Source of the DNA: Taudactylus pleione
Taxonomy: Eukaryota; Chordata; Amphibia; Anura; Myobatrachidae
NCBI GenBank assembly: GCA_031769625.1
Contig: JAUIMM010000135.1
Span: forward strand, 6,561,501-6,625,500
Length of the DNA: 64,000 nt
Reading direction: 5' to 3'
Numbering within the stretch: position 1 is the first letter of the stretch; each line of letters starts with the position of its first letter. Positions 11,326 through 21,830 of this stretch are shown in pieces. A program made the position numbers and the translations under genes. The notes beneath the pieces were generated by a model, which did not search any database, had not been told where the DNA came from, and saw nothing but the letters and a program-made list of their open reading frames with translations.

Positions 11326-12039
11326 CTCTAGGCCTATAGTTTAGGATGAAATTATAGTTTGCTAATATTGCTAACCATCTCATTCCTGTTGCATCTAATT
11401 TAGCAATGGTGTTTACATAGGTAAGAGGATTGTTAACCTTATGTACTGTAAAATGTTACTCCTTACAGATAATCATAAAACTTTTCTACAATAGTCCACT
11501 AAAGTGCTAAAAAATCCAAATTGTGGACCGGATTTCGCATTTCACATGTTGACAAACCCCAAATGGCATAAGAAAAAGGCCTCATCTGATCACAAACTTT
11601 TTTGTATAACACTTCCCCCCAATCCCATCAAAATCCACATGAACCTCATAAGATAATTCTGGATTACCGCAGGCCAATATACATGTGAGTGTGTTAACAA
11701 TTTCTTTTTTAGGTTTTTGAAAGCCTCTTCATACTTTCCACCGATCTCCAAAAGCTATTTTTGGTTTGAAAAATTTAACACTTTTGGGTGTTTTATTGAT
11801 GGTATTAGTGTCCTTTGGTTAACTTAGTTAATGGTTGTGCAATTCGAGAGTAGTGAGGAACAAACCTTCTATAAAAGCTGTAGATTCCTAAGAAAGTATT
11901 AAAGATCATAAATCTTTAAGATTGTTTGGGTGTGGCCACTGTTTCACTGCTCTACTTTATCAGGATCCCCGGAAATTTCTTTTTGACTTACTATATGTCC
12001 CATATATATGGCTGAACAATTTGCACTTGTCTATAGAGC

Positions 12040-12430
12040 GTTTCAACCTCGTGCTTCCAACTGACCTAGTATCTTAAGAAGAGGGGTGTTGTGTTCTTCC
12101 AATATCCATCCGAAAATTATAATATTGTCCAAATAGATAAGAACTTCTCGATAACACATGTCACCAATGGTTTGTTCAACGTGGCTGGGGCACCTTTTAT
12201 ATGGTGGGGTATCTTCAGAAACTAAAAAAAAACAAACAGGACAAATAAAAGCAGTTTTGTCACAATCTTAAGCACTCATAGGTATCTGACAGAAAATACA
12301 CCTTAAATCTAACACTGAGGGGTATATTTATTAAAATGAGAGTTTTTAGAAGTGGAGATGTTGCCCATAGCAACCAGATAGTGTGATTATTACATGTTTG
12401 ATAGTCAATGCATAACCATTTTTCTCAATA
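12040..12430 (-). pseudogene. gypsy reverse transcriptase remnant
   Basis: On the minus strand WLCIDYQ (12399-12419) matches the RT fingers motif of gypsy elements (normally xxCVDYRxLN). GAPATLN (12174-12194) matches the NAPATFQ palm motif. YLDN (12124-12135) occupies the YLDD catalytic box, with the second Asp replaced by Asn. A 73-bp MITE fragment and frame changes separate these pieces. The polymerase would be inactive. Confidence 0.75.
12319..12391. repeat. Half of a TTTACTAAA-type MITE
   Basis: The sequence GGGTATATTTATTAAAATGA through GTTGCCCATAGCAACCAGAT is one arm of the hairpin element seen complete at 33467-33659. The second arm is missing. It interrupts the gypsy RT remnant. Confidence 0.6.
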
Positions 12431-13449
12431 TTTCTTTCCGGCCACTACTATGCATGATACATATGGACTCTTAGAGTCAGATATCACATGGTTCTCCAGT
12501 AAATTTCTCAAGTGCTGTCTCACATCTTCAAAATCAGCAGGGGCTAGCCTATGGGACCTCTCCCGAAAGTGTTATAGGTTCATTTATTATGGTGTACCAC
12601 TCCAGTGACTGTTCCCAAGTCCCATTCTCATAGTGAGAACACTTTTGTTCTTTGTTGAATTTCCTTGGACAACCACTCCTTATCATTGACATCAATATCA
12701 CATCCCTGAAAGCATGGTTGAAGCTTATCTATAAACAATTCAGTGCTCCTGTTCTTAAGATTAGATAGTTTGGGTGGATGGTTTACACATGCTATGATCT
12801 TATACATTATATCAATTATATCCATTAGATGACCGAACGGGATGTGCAAAATGCTGTTCTTTTTCTTGTTCTCTGCACCATTTCATAAAAGTTTTTAATA
12901 AAAACAGTTAGTCTCTACAATTACTAGCTTTTACCCTCTATGCCCGGGGCATTAGGGAATATTAAGTCAATCATTTAGTCAGACCTGCATGATCACACAC
13001 AGGTCCCCAGATTGAAAGGCAGATGCATTTATGGGGCAGTGAGTTGGTCAGGACAGCCTGCATTCCCAGAAACTTGGTGTGTTGTCCCCATTCCCAGGAT
13101 TGGCAAAGCCAGGATTTGTGTAGATGGACGCTGTTTCCTGGCCACACTTGCTGGCCAACCTGCTTAAACTGAGGCTAACTCAGCTGGCCAGTGCCATCCA
13201 ACATTGCGACCAATGGACCCCATATAGTTAGTCCACTACGGGGCTGTATAGGTGCTGTACATTGGTTCAGTTTTGATACCAATTCTCAAAAATTATTGAT
13301 ACCTATGACCTAGAGGAACTATACATTCCCTTCCAGTATTTTCCCATAATACTGTACCTTCAGACATAGTATTAGTTCACTGGACATTCCCTACTGCACA
13401 TACTGCACATTTATTGTCTGGCAGTCTGTGAGTGGGTCACAGTCCTACC

Positions 13450-13890
13450 TTAGGAGTTTTCCAACTGAGATGCAGTCCTCTGACCAGTATAATTAGAAGT
13501 CCTATGGTAATCTCCATTTTGTGGACATTCAAAGGAACAATGTCCTATTTGTCCACATCTATAACATGTGATTATTGTCCTGTTCTCATTACGTCTATTA
13601 ATTCCTCTACCTATTCCACTTGGAAGATCAGTAGAAGATTTATTATTTGTCTGTAGAACAATCATTGATCAAGTTTCTTTTTTTGTTCTTCAATCAATTT
13701 TACTAGTCTAGTTTCAATATTGGAGGTATCAGTTGAAGGTATCACAACTCTTTTATTCAAAGTTTTATTTCTATTTTCAATTTGAACCTATTCTAACTTA
13801 ACATCTTTAATGTGCTCATTTAAAGTAGGTGGGAGTTGTTTATTCATGCTACATCTTAATCGTTGGATCATTAGACAAAACCCCAGGTCA
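13450..13890 (-). pseudogene. gypsy gag remnant with CCHC zinc knuckle
   Basis: The minus strand encodes CYRCGQIGHCSFEC (13525-13566), an intact CX2CX4HX4C nucleocapsid knuckle, preceded by a basic stretch (GRGINRRNENR). Further upstream on the same strand, 13790-13890 encodes MIQRLRCSMNKQLPP-type sequence like the end of the gypsy capsid region, in another frame. The knuckle would bind retrotransposon RNA. No complete gag frame remains. Confidence 0.7.
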
Positions 13891-13904
13891 TAGGTGAGAT
13901 GGGA

Positions 13905-14120
13905 GGAAAGGAGGACAAATGAACAGAGGTTGACAAGAGGAAAGGGGGAGGAACAGAGGAAGACAGGAGGAACAGGGGGAGTCACAAGGAAAATGGGTTG
14001 ACCAGAGGTGGACTAGAGGAGAGTGGGATAAACAGAGGGAGAGGAGAGCAAAGGGGGAGAGAAAAGGGGGATGAATAGAGGTGAGACAGAAGGAAAGGGG
14101 GAAGAACAGAGTGATACGGG
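13905..14120. repeat. GA-rich minisatellite
   Basis: Imperfect units of about 30 bp such as GAACAGAGGTTGACAAGAGG and AAAGGGGGAGGAACAGAGG repeat across about 0.2 kb. Frames through it are repeat translations. The following 14121-14439 shows nothing recognisable. Confidence 0.65.
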
Positions 14121-14559
14121 AGATGGTTGGGGAACAGTAAAGAAAATAAACATCTATGATTCTTGCTCCAGTGACACCCCATAGGCTCTGAATCTGGCTC
14201 TGGCATAGGGCCACTCCCACTCATCACCTGTCTGACTCAGAAAAGTCCAATCACATGCCAGGAATGAAAAGCCTTAATATCAGTACCCAGTGGGAATCAT
14301 TCATTAAAAAGAAATGACATAAAAGAGGAGTTAAGTAATGATATTGATGGGGAAGTATCTTAAAGCTTTTTAACATAAGGTGGGACCCATAGTAGGATGG
14401 CAGATATTAGGGAGGGTGGGAAGCCATGAAGCTATAGATATAGAGATCCCTAACGCCTGGTTTTCACTTTACATTCACTGTTTAGTTGTATCTGCTGTAG
14501 GCCATTCAAAAACTCTATTAAGGAAACAAACCTGGAAGTAGCCTTGAATATTAAGAAGA

Positions 14560-15545
14560 TACAACTGCCCTGGAGAGATAAAGGACATACCTGTTTAGTC
14601 CCATTGTTAATGTCAAAAGAGTCAGAGAGGGAGCCGTTGATTCTAATGCGAGCAGAGGGGGAGTGATAAAGGGCAAGAATAGGCTGAAAGCAAACAGAAC
14701 CCAATCCCAAATGTCCCAGCACCCCAGACATAAAACTCAGATCTATCCTATTGAATGCCTTCTCAGCAATAAAATTGCTGGGGTGTCCATAGATGAAATA
14801 TGGTGAATGAGAGATATTCATTTTGTATTTATTGTATCTAGCTCTACGACCCAGAACAAACCCTACCTATTCACTATGGATAAAATTGGGCAGAAAATGC
14901 TTTAATCTATTTGCAAGAAGCTACGCAAACAGTTTGATATCGACATTAAGAAGGGATATTGGGCAGTAGCTGGGACAGAGGGAGGGATCTCTGCTAACTT
15001 TGGGAATTACCGTAATGTGGGGTTCTAGGGATTGGCGCAAGAAGGGGTCTTGACCGAGACAGTATTGAAGGCATCCAAAAGTAAAGGAGCTAGCTTGTCC
15101 CTGAAGGCCTTATAATAATTAATAGTGAAACTTTCTGGGCCAGGACTTTTCACCGAGGTAGTATATTTAATGGCCTACTCCATTTCCGGTAAAGTGAAAG
15201 GTTTTTCTAAGTCCTCACTGGAAAGGTCAACAAGTTTAGGGAACCCAATTCCAGTAAGGTAGACCTTAATAGTTTGCTGCTTCCCAATAATGTCGGGATA
15301 AGCCAAGGGGTGGGTAAGTTATACAGTGAGGAGTAATAGGAGCAAAAAGCTTCTGCGATCTTATGGGTATCATGGAAGACCCGACCCATCTCAACTTTAA
15401 TAGAGGGAATAAAAGAACAAGCTCGAGCTCGCAGAGTCCTAGCCAACATTTTTCCAGGTTTGTTACCCCAATGATAACACTGACTACCGCATTTCCTAAA
15501 AGATTGTTTAACTTTATACAATAGAAGCTTATTACAGCTGTTCAC
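14560..15545 (-). pseudogene. L1 linker and reverse transcriptase fragments
   Basis: On the minus strand 15545-15207 encodes GNKPGKMLARTLRA and KIAEAFCSYYSSLYNLPTP, the conserved L1 linker. Nearer 15.1 kb SPGPESFTINYYK resembles the (K)SPGPDGFTxxYYK block. At 14.8-14.6 kb AEKAFNRIDLSFM replaces DAEKAFDRVxWxF, the catalytic Asp being Asn, followed by NGSLSDSFDINNGTKQVCPL. Several frame changes separate these. Dead copy. Confidence 0.75.
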
Positions 15546-15970
15546 GCCTCAACTAGTTCTACATAAACATCCGAGTAAAGGAAAGCTTTGTGGGTAATCT
15601 CCAGAACTCGTATATTCTGCAGTAGCCCTTCTATATGCCCTACCCATTTTTTCTTTAAATAGGAACCCAGTTTAATGCATTTTCCCCTTATGACACATTT
15701 ATGGGCTTCCCAAATAGTAAGGCTTGAGACATCCGGAGTAACATTACAGTCTAGGTAAGCCTCCTTGACTTGGGATTTACAATAAGGTTCATTCCATAGG
15801 GTTTAATTAAAACACCAAACCCAAGGGACAGGTCTAAACTCACTAGAGCCATGGTCGGACCAAGTCGTTACACCTATAGGAGCCATTTGAACTAGGTGGA
15901 GATGTCTATGGCCAATTAATATGTAATCTATCCTTGAGTATGACTGGTGGGAGTTAGAGAAATGTAAATA

Positions 15971-16261
15971 TTATCTCTCTGAGGGGTGAAATATTCGCCA
16001 GACATCGGGCAGCTGATGAGTATAGAGCAAGTGCATTACCCTTTTCGATGTACAGCAAGGAACAGTTGGAGAGCTTGATGAGGTATACTGGTGGTGGTCC
16101 AGGGCCCAGTTGAAGTCCCCACCTACTATCAGGGTCCCATGTTGGAGCAGATAAATTTTGTCCAGAACCTTCTCTAAAAACACAGGTTGACCCTGATTTG
16201 GGTCATAAATATTTTCAATTGTAAAAAGTTGGTAAAAACAGAACATTTTACATGCAGGCAT
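15971..16261 (-). pseudogene. L1 endonuclease fragment
   Basis: This minus-strand reading frame contains FTIENIYDPNQGQPVFLEKV, then LIVGGDFNWALD, then LPDVWRIFHPSER. These match the L1 endonuclease blocks (IVNIYAPN; GGDFN with catalytic Asp and Asn; DIWR..HP.ER). The domain nicks target DNA for target-primed reverse transcription. The frame ends at a stop before the SDH motif would appear. Non-functional. Confidence 0.75.
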
Positions 16262-16459
16262 CTCTCTTCCAAGTAATGTACTTCAGGATTCAAAAAAATG
16301 TTTAGCAAATAATATAGCAACTGTCTTGGATTTTGAAATGAAAGGACACCTAAATTGTCACAGGAGGGGGCCAAACCCACATGTTACTTATAATTATCTA
16401 AGAAGTGGCTGCAAATGAGATCTTAGTGTCCTTTGGTAGAGGATCTAAAACACATAAAA

Positions 16460-17089
16460 TGGGGGACACATTAATAAAAATGCCCGTCCTGTCTGTGGCA
16501 GAGGGTCAAAGAATATCAGGGCCTAATTGGAGGGGGGCAATTGAGACAAATAACTATGCTCACTCCAGGAGAATGGGAGTAGGAAATCTACTCAGGGGAA
16601 ATGTAAGTGGTGAACTTGGAGGAAAGGTTATCAAGGGGTGGAGATAAGTTGAGGAGGGCACTGTAATGTGCCAGGGACTCATCACCACCAAATATAGAGG
16701 AAACAGAAGGGTAAAGGGGTCTCCTCCAGGTCTGAGGGATGAGTACCTGCAGTGGGACACCAGGCATGGACAAGCCAGCAGCTTTAGTGCCTCCAGTGCT
16801 TAGACAATGCAGAGAGCAGAAAGGCCAGCGGGTGCATGCAGCCACCAGGTCCCGGAGCCAGTATCCCTACTGTGGAGCGCAGATGTCCCAGTGGAGGTCA
16901 GGCTTCCCAGCTGTAAGCAGGCAGAGACAAGCCCGGGAACAACAGGAGGGCTGGTTGTTCAGGACACTACCGCCATGGATGTTAGCTCCAGCCACAATCA
17001 AGGCAACAGCTTCATAGGGGCGAGTAGGCTGTAATATGCAGGGATGCAAGAGGGGACCCCTGGCTCCGTGGACCATACATCCTCTACAT
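16460..17089. other. Unassigned sequence upstream of the L1 fragment
   Basis: No recognised domain. Short open frames exist on both strands without family motifs. The position suggests the 5' region of the minus-strand L1, but this is inference only. Confidence 0.3.
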
Positions 17090-17374
17090 CAAGGGTGGGG
17101 AATCTTTTATTTGCAGATCTGGTGCAGGCCACATCCCGTGGAGGGCGGGGCCATCATTGCCGATGAATACAGCAATGCCTGAGGGTGCTCCGGGGAGCTG
17201 TAAGGGCAGTGGTATGACCATCTGAAGTGTCCTAATGATGCTCCAGGTGGCACTGCTGCATAGAATCTGGCTGCAGGGTGCCATTCTAGGCACTCTGCTA
17301 GCCAGATGAGACTAGCAGAAAAAGCTCAGAGGGCCAGACAAAATGATTCCTGGGCCTGAGGTTCCCCATCCCTG
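17090..17374. mobile_element. hAT MITE with GGGTGGGGAA ends
   Basis: The ends CAAGGGTGGGGAATC and GGTTCCCCATCCCTG are imperfect inverted repeats. The 8-bp flanks CTCTACAT and ATCTACGT agree at six positions. The interior (CAGATCTGGTGCAGGCCACA; AGGGCCAGACAAAATG) resembles widespread hAT MITEs that carry GGGCCA..GCCAGAC motifs. Non-coding. Confidence 0.75.
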
Positions 17375-18699
17375 ATCTACGTGGACCTGCTAAATAGAGA
17401 TAGTGAGGCAAGGCAGGGTTCCCAAGCAGATAATTTTTTACTTCTGAAAAAGCACATAATATATATATGAATGTCAGTTTATTATATACTGGAATCCTTC
17501 TTTTAAATTGTTATTTATATTTACTTCAATTATTTTTATATTATAACTAAATAATATTTTAAATAAATTAATTTATTAATTTTATCTGATACCCTTCTAA
17601 CTTTATATTGAGTGAGGGCTCCACATGACTTGAGTCTGAATCTGGGAAACCTTGCCATTATGAAGGTTTGTATGTGTTTGAAAGGGGGCTTGGTCTCATG
17701 TATGCAAGGTCATGCTCATTTGTGGATGACATTTTTTTGGGGGTGACCGCTTGTCATTCCCCCATTTTTCATCATGATTGGGGCGAGCCCAGCACTCCAA
17801 CAGTTGCTGGGCTGCCCCGAGCCTCTTGCAGCACTGACTTTTCCCCAACGCCTGCGACCTGCAGGTGGGACCAGGGGTGCTGAGAGGGGTGTACTAATTA
17901 CCTGGGCCTGGGCTTGCAGAAGGGGCCCGGTGGGGGCTCAGGTCACAACACTGTGCCCCCCTCTTACCTGTCAGAAGCTGTGCACATGCTGCCATGTGCT
18001 GGGCTGCAATGGGAAACTGCTTGCTGCAGCAGCAGTCTCCTCTGCCTGTGGGGGTTAGTGATCACGCCAATTGTGCCCCCCGGATTTGCTCTATGCTGAG
18101 GGGCTGATAGCGCACCCCTCCCCAGTGCACAGCACCACTAGATTTTTCATTTTTTATAAGAGAACGTGGCCATGTCTCCCACTGTTAGGCCAAGCCCCCT
18201 TTACCTGGGCCCAGGCCAGCACTTAATGGCCCTGGGTGGGACATTGGGACAGCCTCTGAAAAGCAGGACTGTCCCGATTAAATCAGGATGGTAGGGATGC
18301 ATGGTTTCGGTAGGGATGCATGGTTTCGCCCTTATGCTGAGCAGCACAAATCCTAAATCCCAGTTTTTGCCAGCTACATGAAACCATACACTGACATCCA
18401 TGTTTTTAAACATTTGTTTTGCTAGCAAGATACACATTCTCTCTTGGTCATTAATAAAATTTACACATCTTTCTAACACAGCAGAAACAACTCCAATGCC
18501 GCAATGAATAAAGTACCTATTAGACTGTGGCATGCATTTGGAGTCAGCCAATCACAAGCAGCAGTGTCTTTGCACCTGCTCTGCACACCTGAATATAAAA
18601 TGGCTTCCTCAGACACAAATGCATTTAATTGTTGGTCTGAATATGGTCACAGTTAGGCAAACATGGCCTTATACACAGCTGAGTCACATTCTTATGACC
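17375..18699. other. Intergenic repeats, partly GC-rich
   Basis: 17450-17600 is strongly AT-rich. 17780-18240 is GC-rich with CCTGGGCCTGGGC near 17902 and GGGCCCAGGCC near 18209, possibly a decayed hAT element. 18289-18330 contains a tandem copy of GGTAGGGATGCATGGTTTCG. No coding exon was recognised. Confidence 0.35.
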
Positions 18700-19056
18700 A
18701 CCAGCTAATAGCCAGCGTAACTGCTATGTGCAGCACAGACAGCAGCTAGACGGGCTGGGAGTGACTCAGTAAGGTGCTGGTAGGTTGGCACAGGTACCTG
18801 GAGCCATGCTGACTGCAGTGAATCCAGCAGCTGCTGGAGGGTGCATGGTAGAGTATCCATTGAGTGAACACAATGATCGAGGTGGTCTTATTGATGCTCA
18901 ATTGGGATCAAGTCCAGAGAATTAGGGGGCCAGGGAAGTACTTTGGAAGTCTTGGTCATTATCGTCCAACCACTGTTGGACATTCCTAGCCATGTGTTAA
19001 TATCACAATGTCTTGCTGGAAGATCCCATCCGCCTCAGAGAAGACAATCAGTATGT
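18700..19056 (-). pseudogene. Tc1/mariner-type transposase fragment
   Basis: Left-hand sequence such as GAGTCACATTCTTATGACCA resembles the end of a common Tc1-like family. On the minus strand the remains of DGIFQQD and, after frameshifts, a PLILWT..IPIEHQ-like stretch correspond to FQQDNxxxH and NSPDLNPIEH. Several stops intervene. It is cut on the right by Penelope sequence at about 19057. Confidence 0.55.
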
Positions 19057-19467
19057 ATGGGTGTAGGTGCTCTATAAGGTTTAATTCATAACCAAATCGG
19101 TTGAGGGTGCCTTCCACATGGATGGAATGCAACTTTTGACACCGGCATTGAATAACATATGTGACAAACTTGGTTTCACATGTCATCCTGTATCGCAGTT
19201 GATAAGACACTTCTTCTGTAGGATGTGTGAAAGTCTTTCCCACTTGGATATATCTGTAATTGACACAATTTCTGCATTTGTATGCACCCTTCTGTAGGCT
19301 AAACCAGCCCATATTAGAATTCACTCTCGGGCTGATATTAGAATGTACAATTATGTCTTTAGTGTTGCAGCTCCGTTTGAAACAGAATAGCGGGGTACGC
19401 TCACAGAATTTGTTCATCACAGGATCAGACTGTATGATATGCCAATGTTTAAGTACTGCCTTTTTAA
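19057..19467 (-). pseudogene. Penelope-like (Neptune-type) element, C-terminal part, inverted copy
   Basis: The minus strand encodes LKHWHIIQSDPVMNKFCE, CFKRSCNTKDIIVHSNIS, LQKGAYKCRNCVNYRYIQVG and YVIQCRCQKLHSIHVEGTL. These are the linker between the reverse transcriptase and the GIY-YIG endonuclease, then the start of the endonuclease, of Penelope-like retroelements. The endonuclease is abruptly replaced by Tc1-like sequence near 19057. The copy meets a second Penelope copy head to head at 19467. Confidence 0.75.
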
Positions 19468-19905
19468 AAAGGTAGTACTTAAACATTGGCATATCAGAGT
19501 GAATTCTAATATGGGCTGGCTTAGCCTACAGAAGGGTGCATACAAATGCAGAAATTGTGTCAATTGCAGATATATGCATACGTTATTCAATGCCCATGTC
19601 AAAAGTTGTATGTAGGCAAAACTATACGTATGGTGAAGGAACGAATAGCGATGCACTGCTCGTCAATAAAGAAAGCTGCAACGTTAACAGAGGCAAGCAC
19701 TCTGCCGGTTGCAAGACATTTTGCACAATCTGGCCATTCCATTAAGGATTTCAGGTTCATGACCCTGGAACATGTACCCCCACTACGTCGTGGTGGTGAC
19801 AGAAGCAAAATATTACTCAAACAGGAGTGCCGATGGATTTACCCACGGGCATGTATGGCACCAGTGGGACTAAATGAAGAGATTTCTTTTACGTCTTATT
19901 TGTAA
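19468..19905 (+). pseudogene. Penelope-like element, GIY-YIG endonuclease part
   Basis: In the + direction the frame starting before 19546 reads YVIQCPCQKLYVGKTIRM, then STLPVARHFAQSGHS, MTLEHVPPLRRGGDRSKILL, and ends GLNEEISFTSYL with TAA at 19903-19905. This is the complete C-terminal half of the Neptune-type GIY-YIG nuclease, which nicks target DNA for Penelope retrotransposition. The reverse transcriptase is absent; compared with the inverted copy, part of the linker is deleted. 5'-truncated and inactive. Confidence 0.8.
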
Positions 19906-19953
19906 TATATGGAGTCGTTATGGAATATATATAGTAATGGTTGGTGACACTAT

Positions 19954-20407
19954 GGCCCTGATTCAGACCCGGTGGCTTGCTCTGAATCAGGCCGGGCTTT
20001 TTTTTTTAGAACGGCTCCTGACCACCCACAGCTACAGCGAGCGGCCATGATGATGGTCGCGATGGTCTAACAGATGGTTGCGATGGTCTAACAGAGCCGG
20101 AAGCTCTCCACTGACATCACTTGTGATGTCAGTGGGGCCGCCCCCAAATGACAGGCGTTCTCATGAGAACACCTCCGTTTGGGCAGCCACCCCCCCCCCG
20201 GCCCGCCCACCAAAGGGTGCGAGCTGTCACTCAACATCGACAGCTTGCTCCCTTTTTTAGTGAGACCCGGAGCGACGGAGTGCCCGTCACTATCCGGGTC
20301 TCGAGCATGCGCACGATGGAGCTGGCTCCGTTGTGTGCATGCTCTCTGGGCCACCATCGACCCGGTTGCGAGCGATCAGAGCTTGCGACCAGGTCTGAAT
20401 CAGGCCC
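19954..20407. mobile_element. Harbinger-like MITE, copy C
   Basis: The ends GGCCCTGATTCAGACC and GGTCTGAATCAGGCCC are flanked by TAT on both sides (19951-19953, 20408-20410). An extra internal TCTGAATCAGGCC occurs near 19980, suggesting a nested or rearranged end. GC-rich interior with mirrored CACTGACATCAC/GTGATGTCAGTG. Confidence 0.85.
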
Positions 20408-20638
20408 TATGTTTGCACATTGACTTTTTATCTACTATCTAATATGTATTTTGTATTATATTGTACACGTCTTTTCTTCTTTTTTCTGTTCTTTTTGATA
20501 ACTCCTTATTAATGTATTTATGGATTGCTATGACATAGGGTTGTCCTTGTGTCCAGGGGATTTCATTGGGGACAGGATAACCCTGTGTGATGACTGTAGT
20601 GCACAACGCTATTTATGACAGCCTATTCATCGTATTTA

Positions 20639-20742
20639 GGGCCTGATTCAGACCCGGTCACGAGAGCTGTCACCCACAGCTATGTGAGCGGACAGGAGGC
20701 AGCTCTAAAAATACAATAGGCGGGCAGCTCTGAATCAGGCCC
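20639..20742. mobile_element. Harbinger-like MITE, copy D (104 bp, internally deleted)
   Basis: The ends GGGCCTGATTCAGACC and GCTCTGAATCAGGCCC are flanked by perfect TTA duplications (20636-20638, 20743-20745). Only about 100 bp remain, against roughly 450-580 bp for sister copies, so nearly all the interior is lost. Confidence 0.85.
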
Positions 20743-21308
20743 TTAGTTAGCTGTCCGTTGTTGTTGCACTCTTTTCCTGTTTGGATGGTCACCATGGTGA
20801 TGGTGGGCGTCTCCCCAGCCATCCGGCTTGTTGTGCGGCCGCTGTGTCACGTGATCACGGGTGACGGAAGATTGGGTTCCCAATTTGCATCACTGACAGG
20901 CGACGGTGTTCACCGCGACTGCACGCTGGTTTGGATGGGGGGCTTGATGCGATTTTCATTGATTGACCACAAAGGTGAGCGTTGTTCTTTTACTAATAGG
21001 GATATGTATTTATATGCTGTACTGTGCACTTTATTTCTGCTATCCCCTGACGACGGTTGGGACCAAAACAGCTGTTGGAATTAGGCACTGGGAGATGGAT
21101 CCCTGTTATGGATCCCTGTTATGCTTACACTCGTGACTATTGTAATGTATGATATGCTGAAGATGCTACATATGCTGCTCACATCAGTGTTGCTATGAGT
21201 TTCATCATTGGATTATTGGATTACATTTTTTGGTGTTATACAGTAACCTGAGTGCTGGCCTCATCTCTGTTTGAGCCGCTGTGGATCTCTTTACAAGTGG
21301 ACGGTCTG

Positions 21309-21352
<44 letters not shown>

Positions 21353-21387
21353 ATTTATATGTATATATGTATATATATATTTGTATG

Positions 21388-21450
<63 letters not shown>

Positions 21451-21581
21451 GTATATATATTTATATGTATATATGTATATATATATTTATATATATATAT
21501 ATGTATATGTATATATATTTATATATATATATGTATATGTATATATATTTATATATATATATGTATATGTATATATATATG

Positions 21582-21616
<35 letters not shown>

Positions 21617-21649
21617 GTATATGTATATATATATGTATATATGTATATA

Positions 21650-21728
<79 letters not shown>

Positions 21729-21768
21729 GTATATGTATATGTATATATATATATATGTATATGTATAT

Positions 21769-21811
<43 letters not shown>
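21309..21811. repeat. (TA)n tract with TATG interruptions
   Basis: About 0.5 kb of TA dinucleotides with regular TATATG/TATATT interruptions. The long open frames here (poly-YIYI) are translations of the repeat. Confidence 0.97.
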
Positions 21812-21814
<3 letters not shown>

Positions 21815-21830
21815 TGTCTATACATATATA

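Larger units (their letters stand above)
8310..13900 (-). mobile_element. Decayed Ty3/gypsy LTR retrotransposon
   Basis: Read on the minus strand, recognisable parts run in the expected gypsy order from right to left: gag with a zinc knuckle (13.9-13.4 kb), reverse transcriptase (12.4-12.0 kb), a trace of RNase H ending NADAL-like (about 11.1 kb), and integrase (9.2-8.4 kb). Stops and frameshifts are frequent. It is interrupted by a MITE at 9379-11068, a hAT MITE at 11170-11325 and a MITE fragment at 12319-12391. Part of 12.9-13.4 kb does not look like gypsy. No LTRs were recognised, so the true ends are uncertain. It is not functional. Confidence 0.75.
14440..16460 (-). mobile_element. Truncated L1-type LINE
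   Basis: The minus strand encodes, from right to left, an APE-type endonuclease, a linker and part of a reverse transcriptase, all in the L1/Tx1-like arrangement. It breaks off inside the RT (after GTKQVCPLS) near 14.56 kb, so most of the RT, the C-terminal domain and the 3' end are missing. Stops and frameshifts interrupt every part. ORF1 was not recognised; 16460-17089 could be its 5' region. Confidence 0.75.
19906..21270 (+). mobile_element. 3' region of the Penelope-like element, split by two MITEs
   Basis: After the endonuclease stop comes non-coding sequence interrupted by MITEs at 19954-20407 and 20639-20742. The segment near 21040-21090 (CCCTGACGACGGTTGGGACC) resembles the conserved GACGA..(A)AAC tail motif common in these elements. 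The 3' end is not precisely defined. Confidence 0.5.

Noticed and set aside
19260..19475. Plus-strand frame opposite the inverted Penelope copy
   Set aside because: Shadow of the minus-strand Penelope coding sequence.
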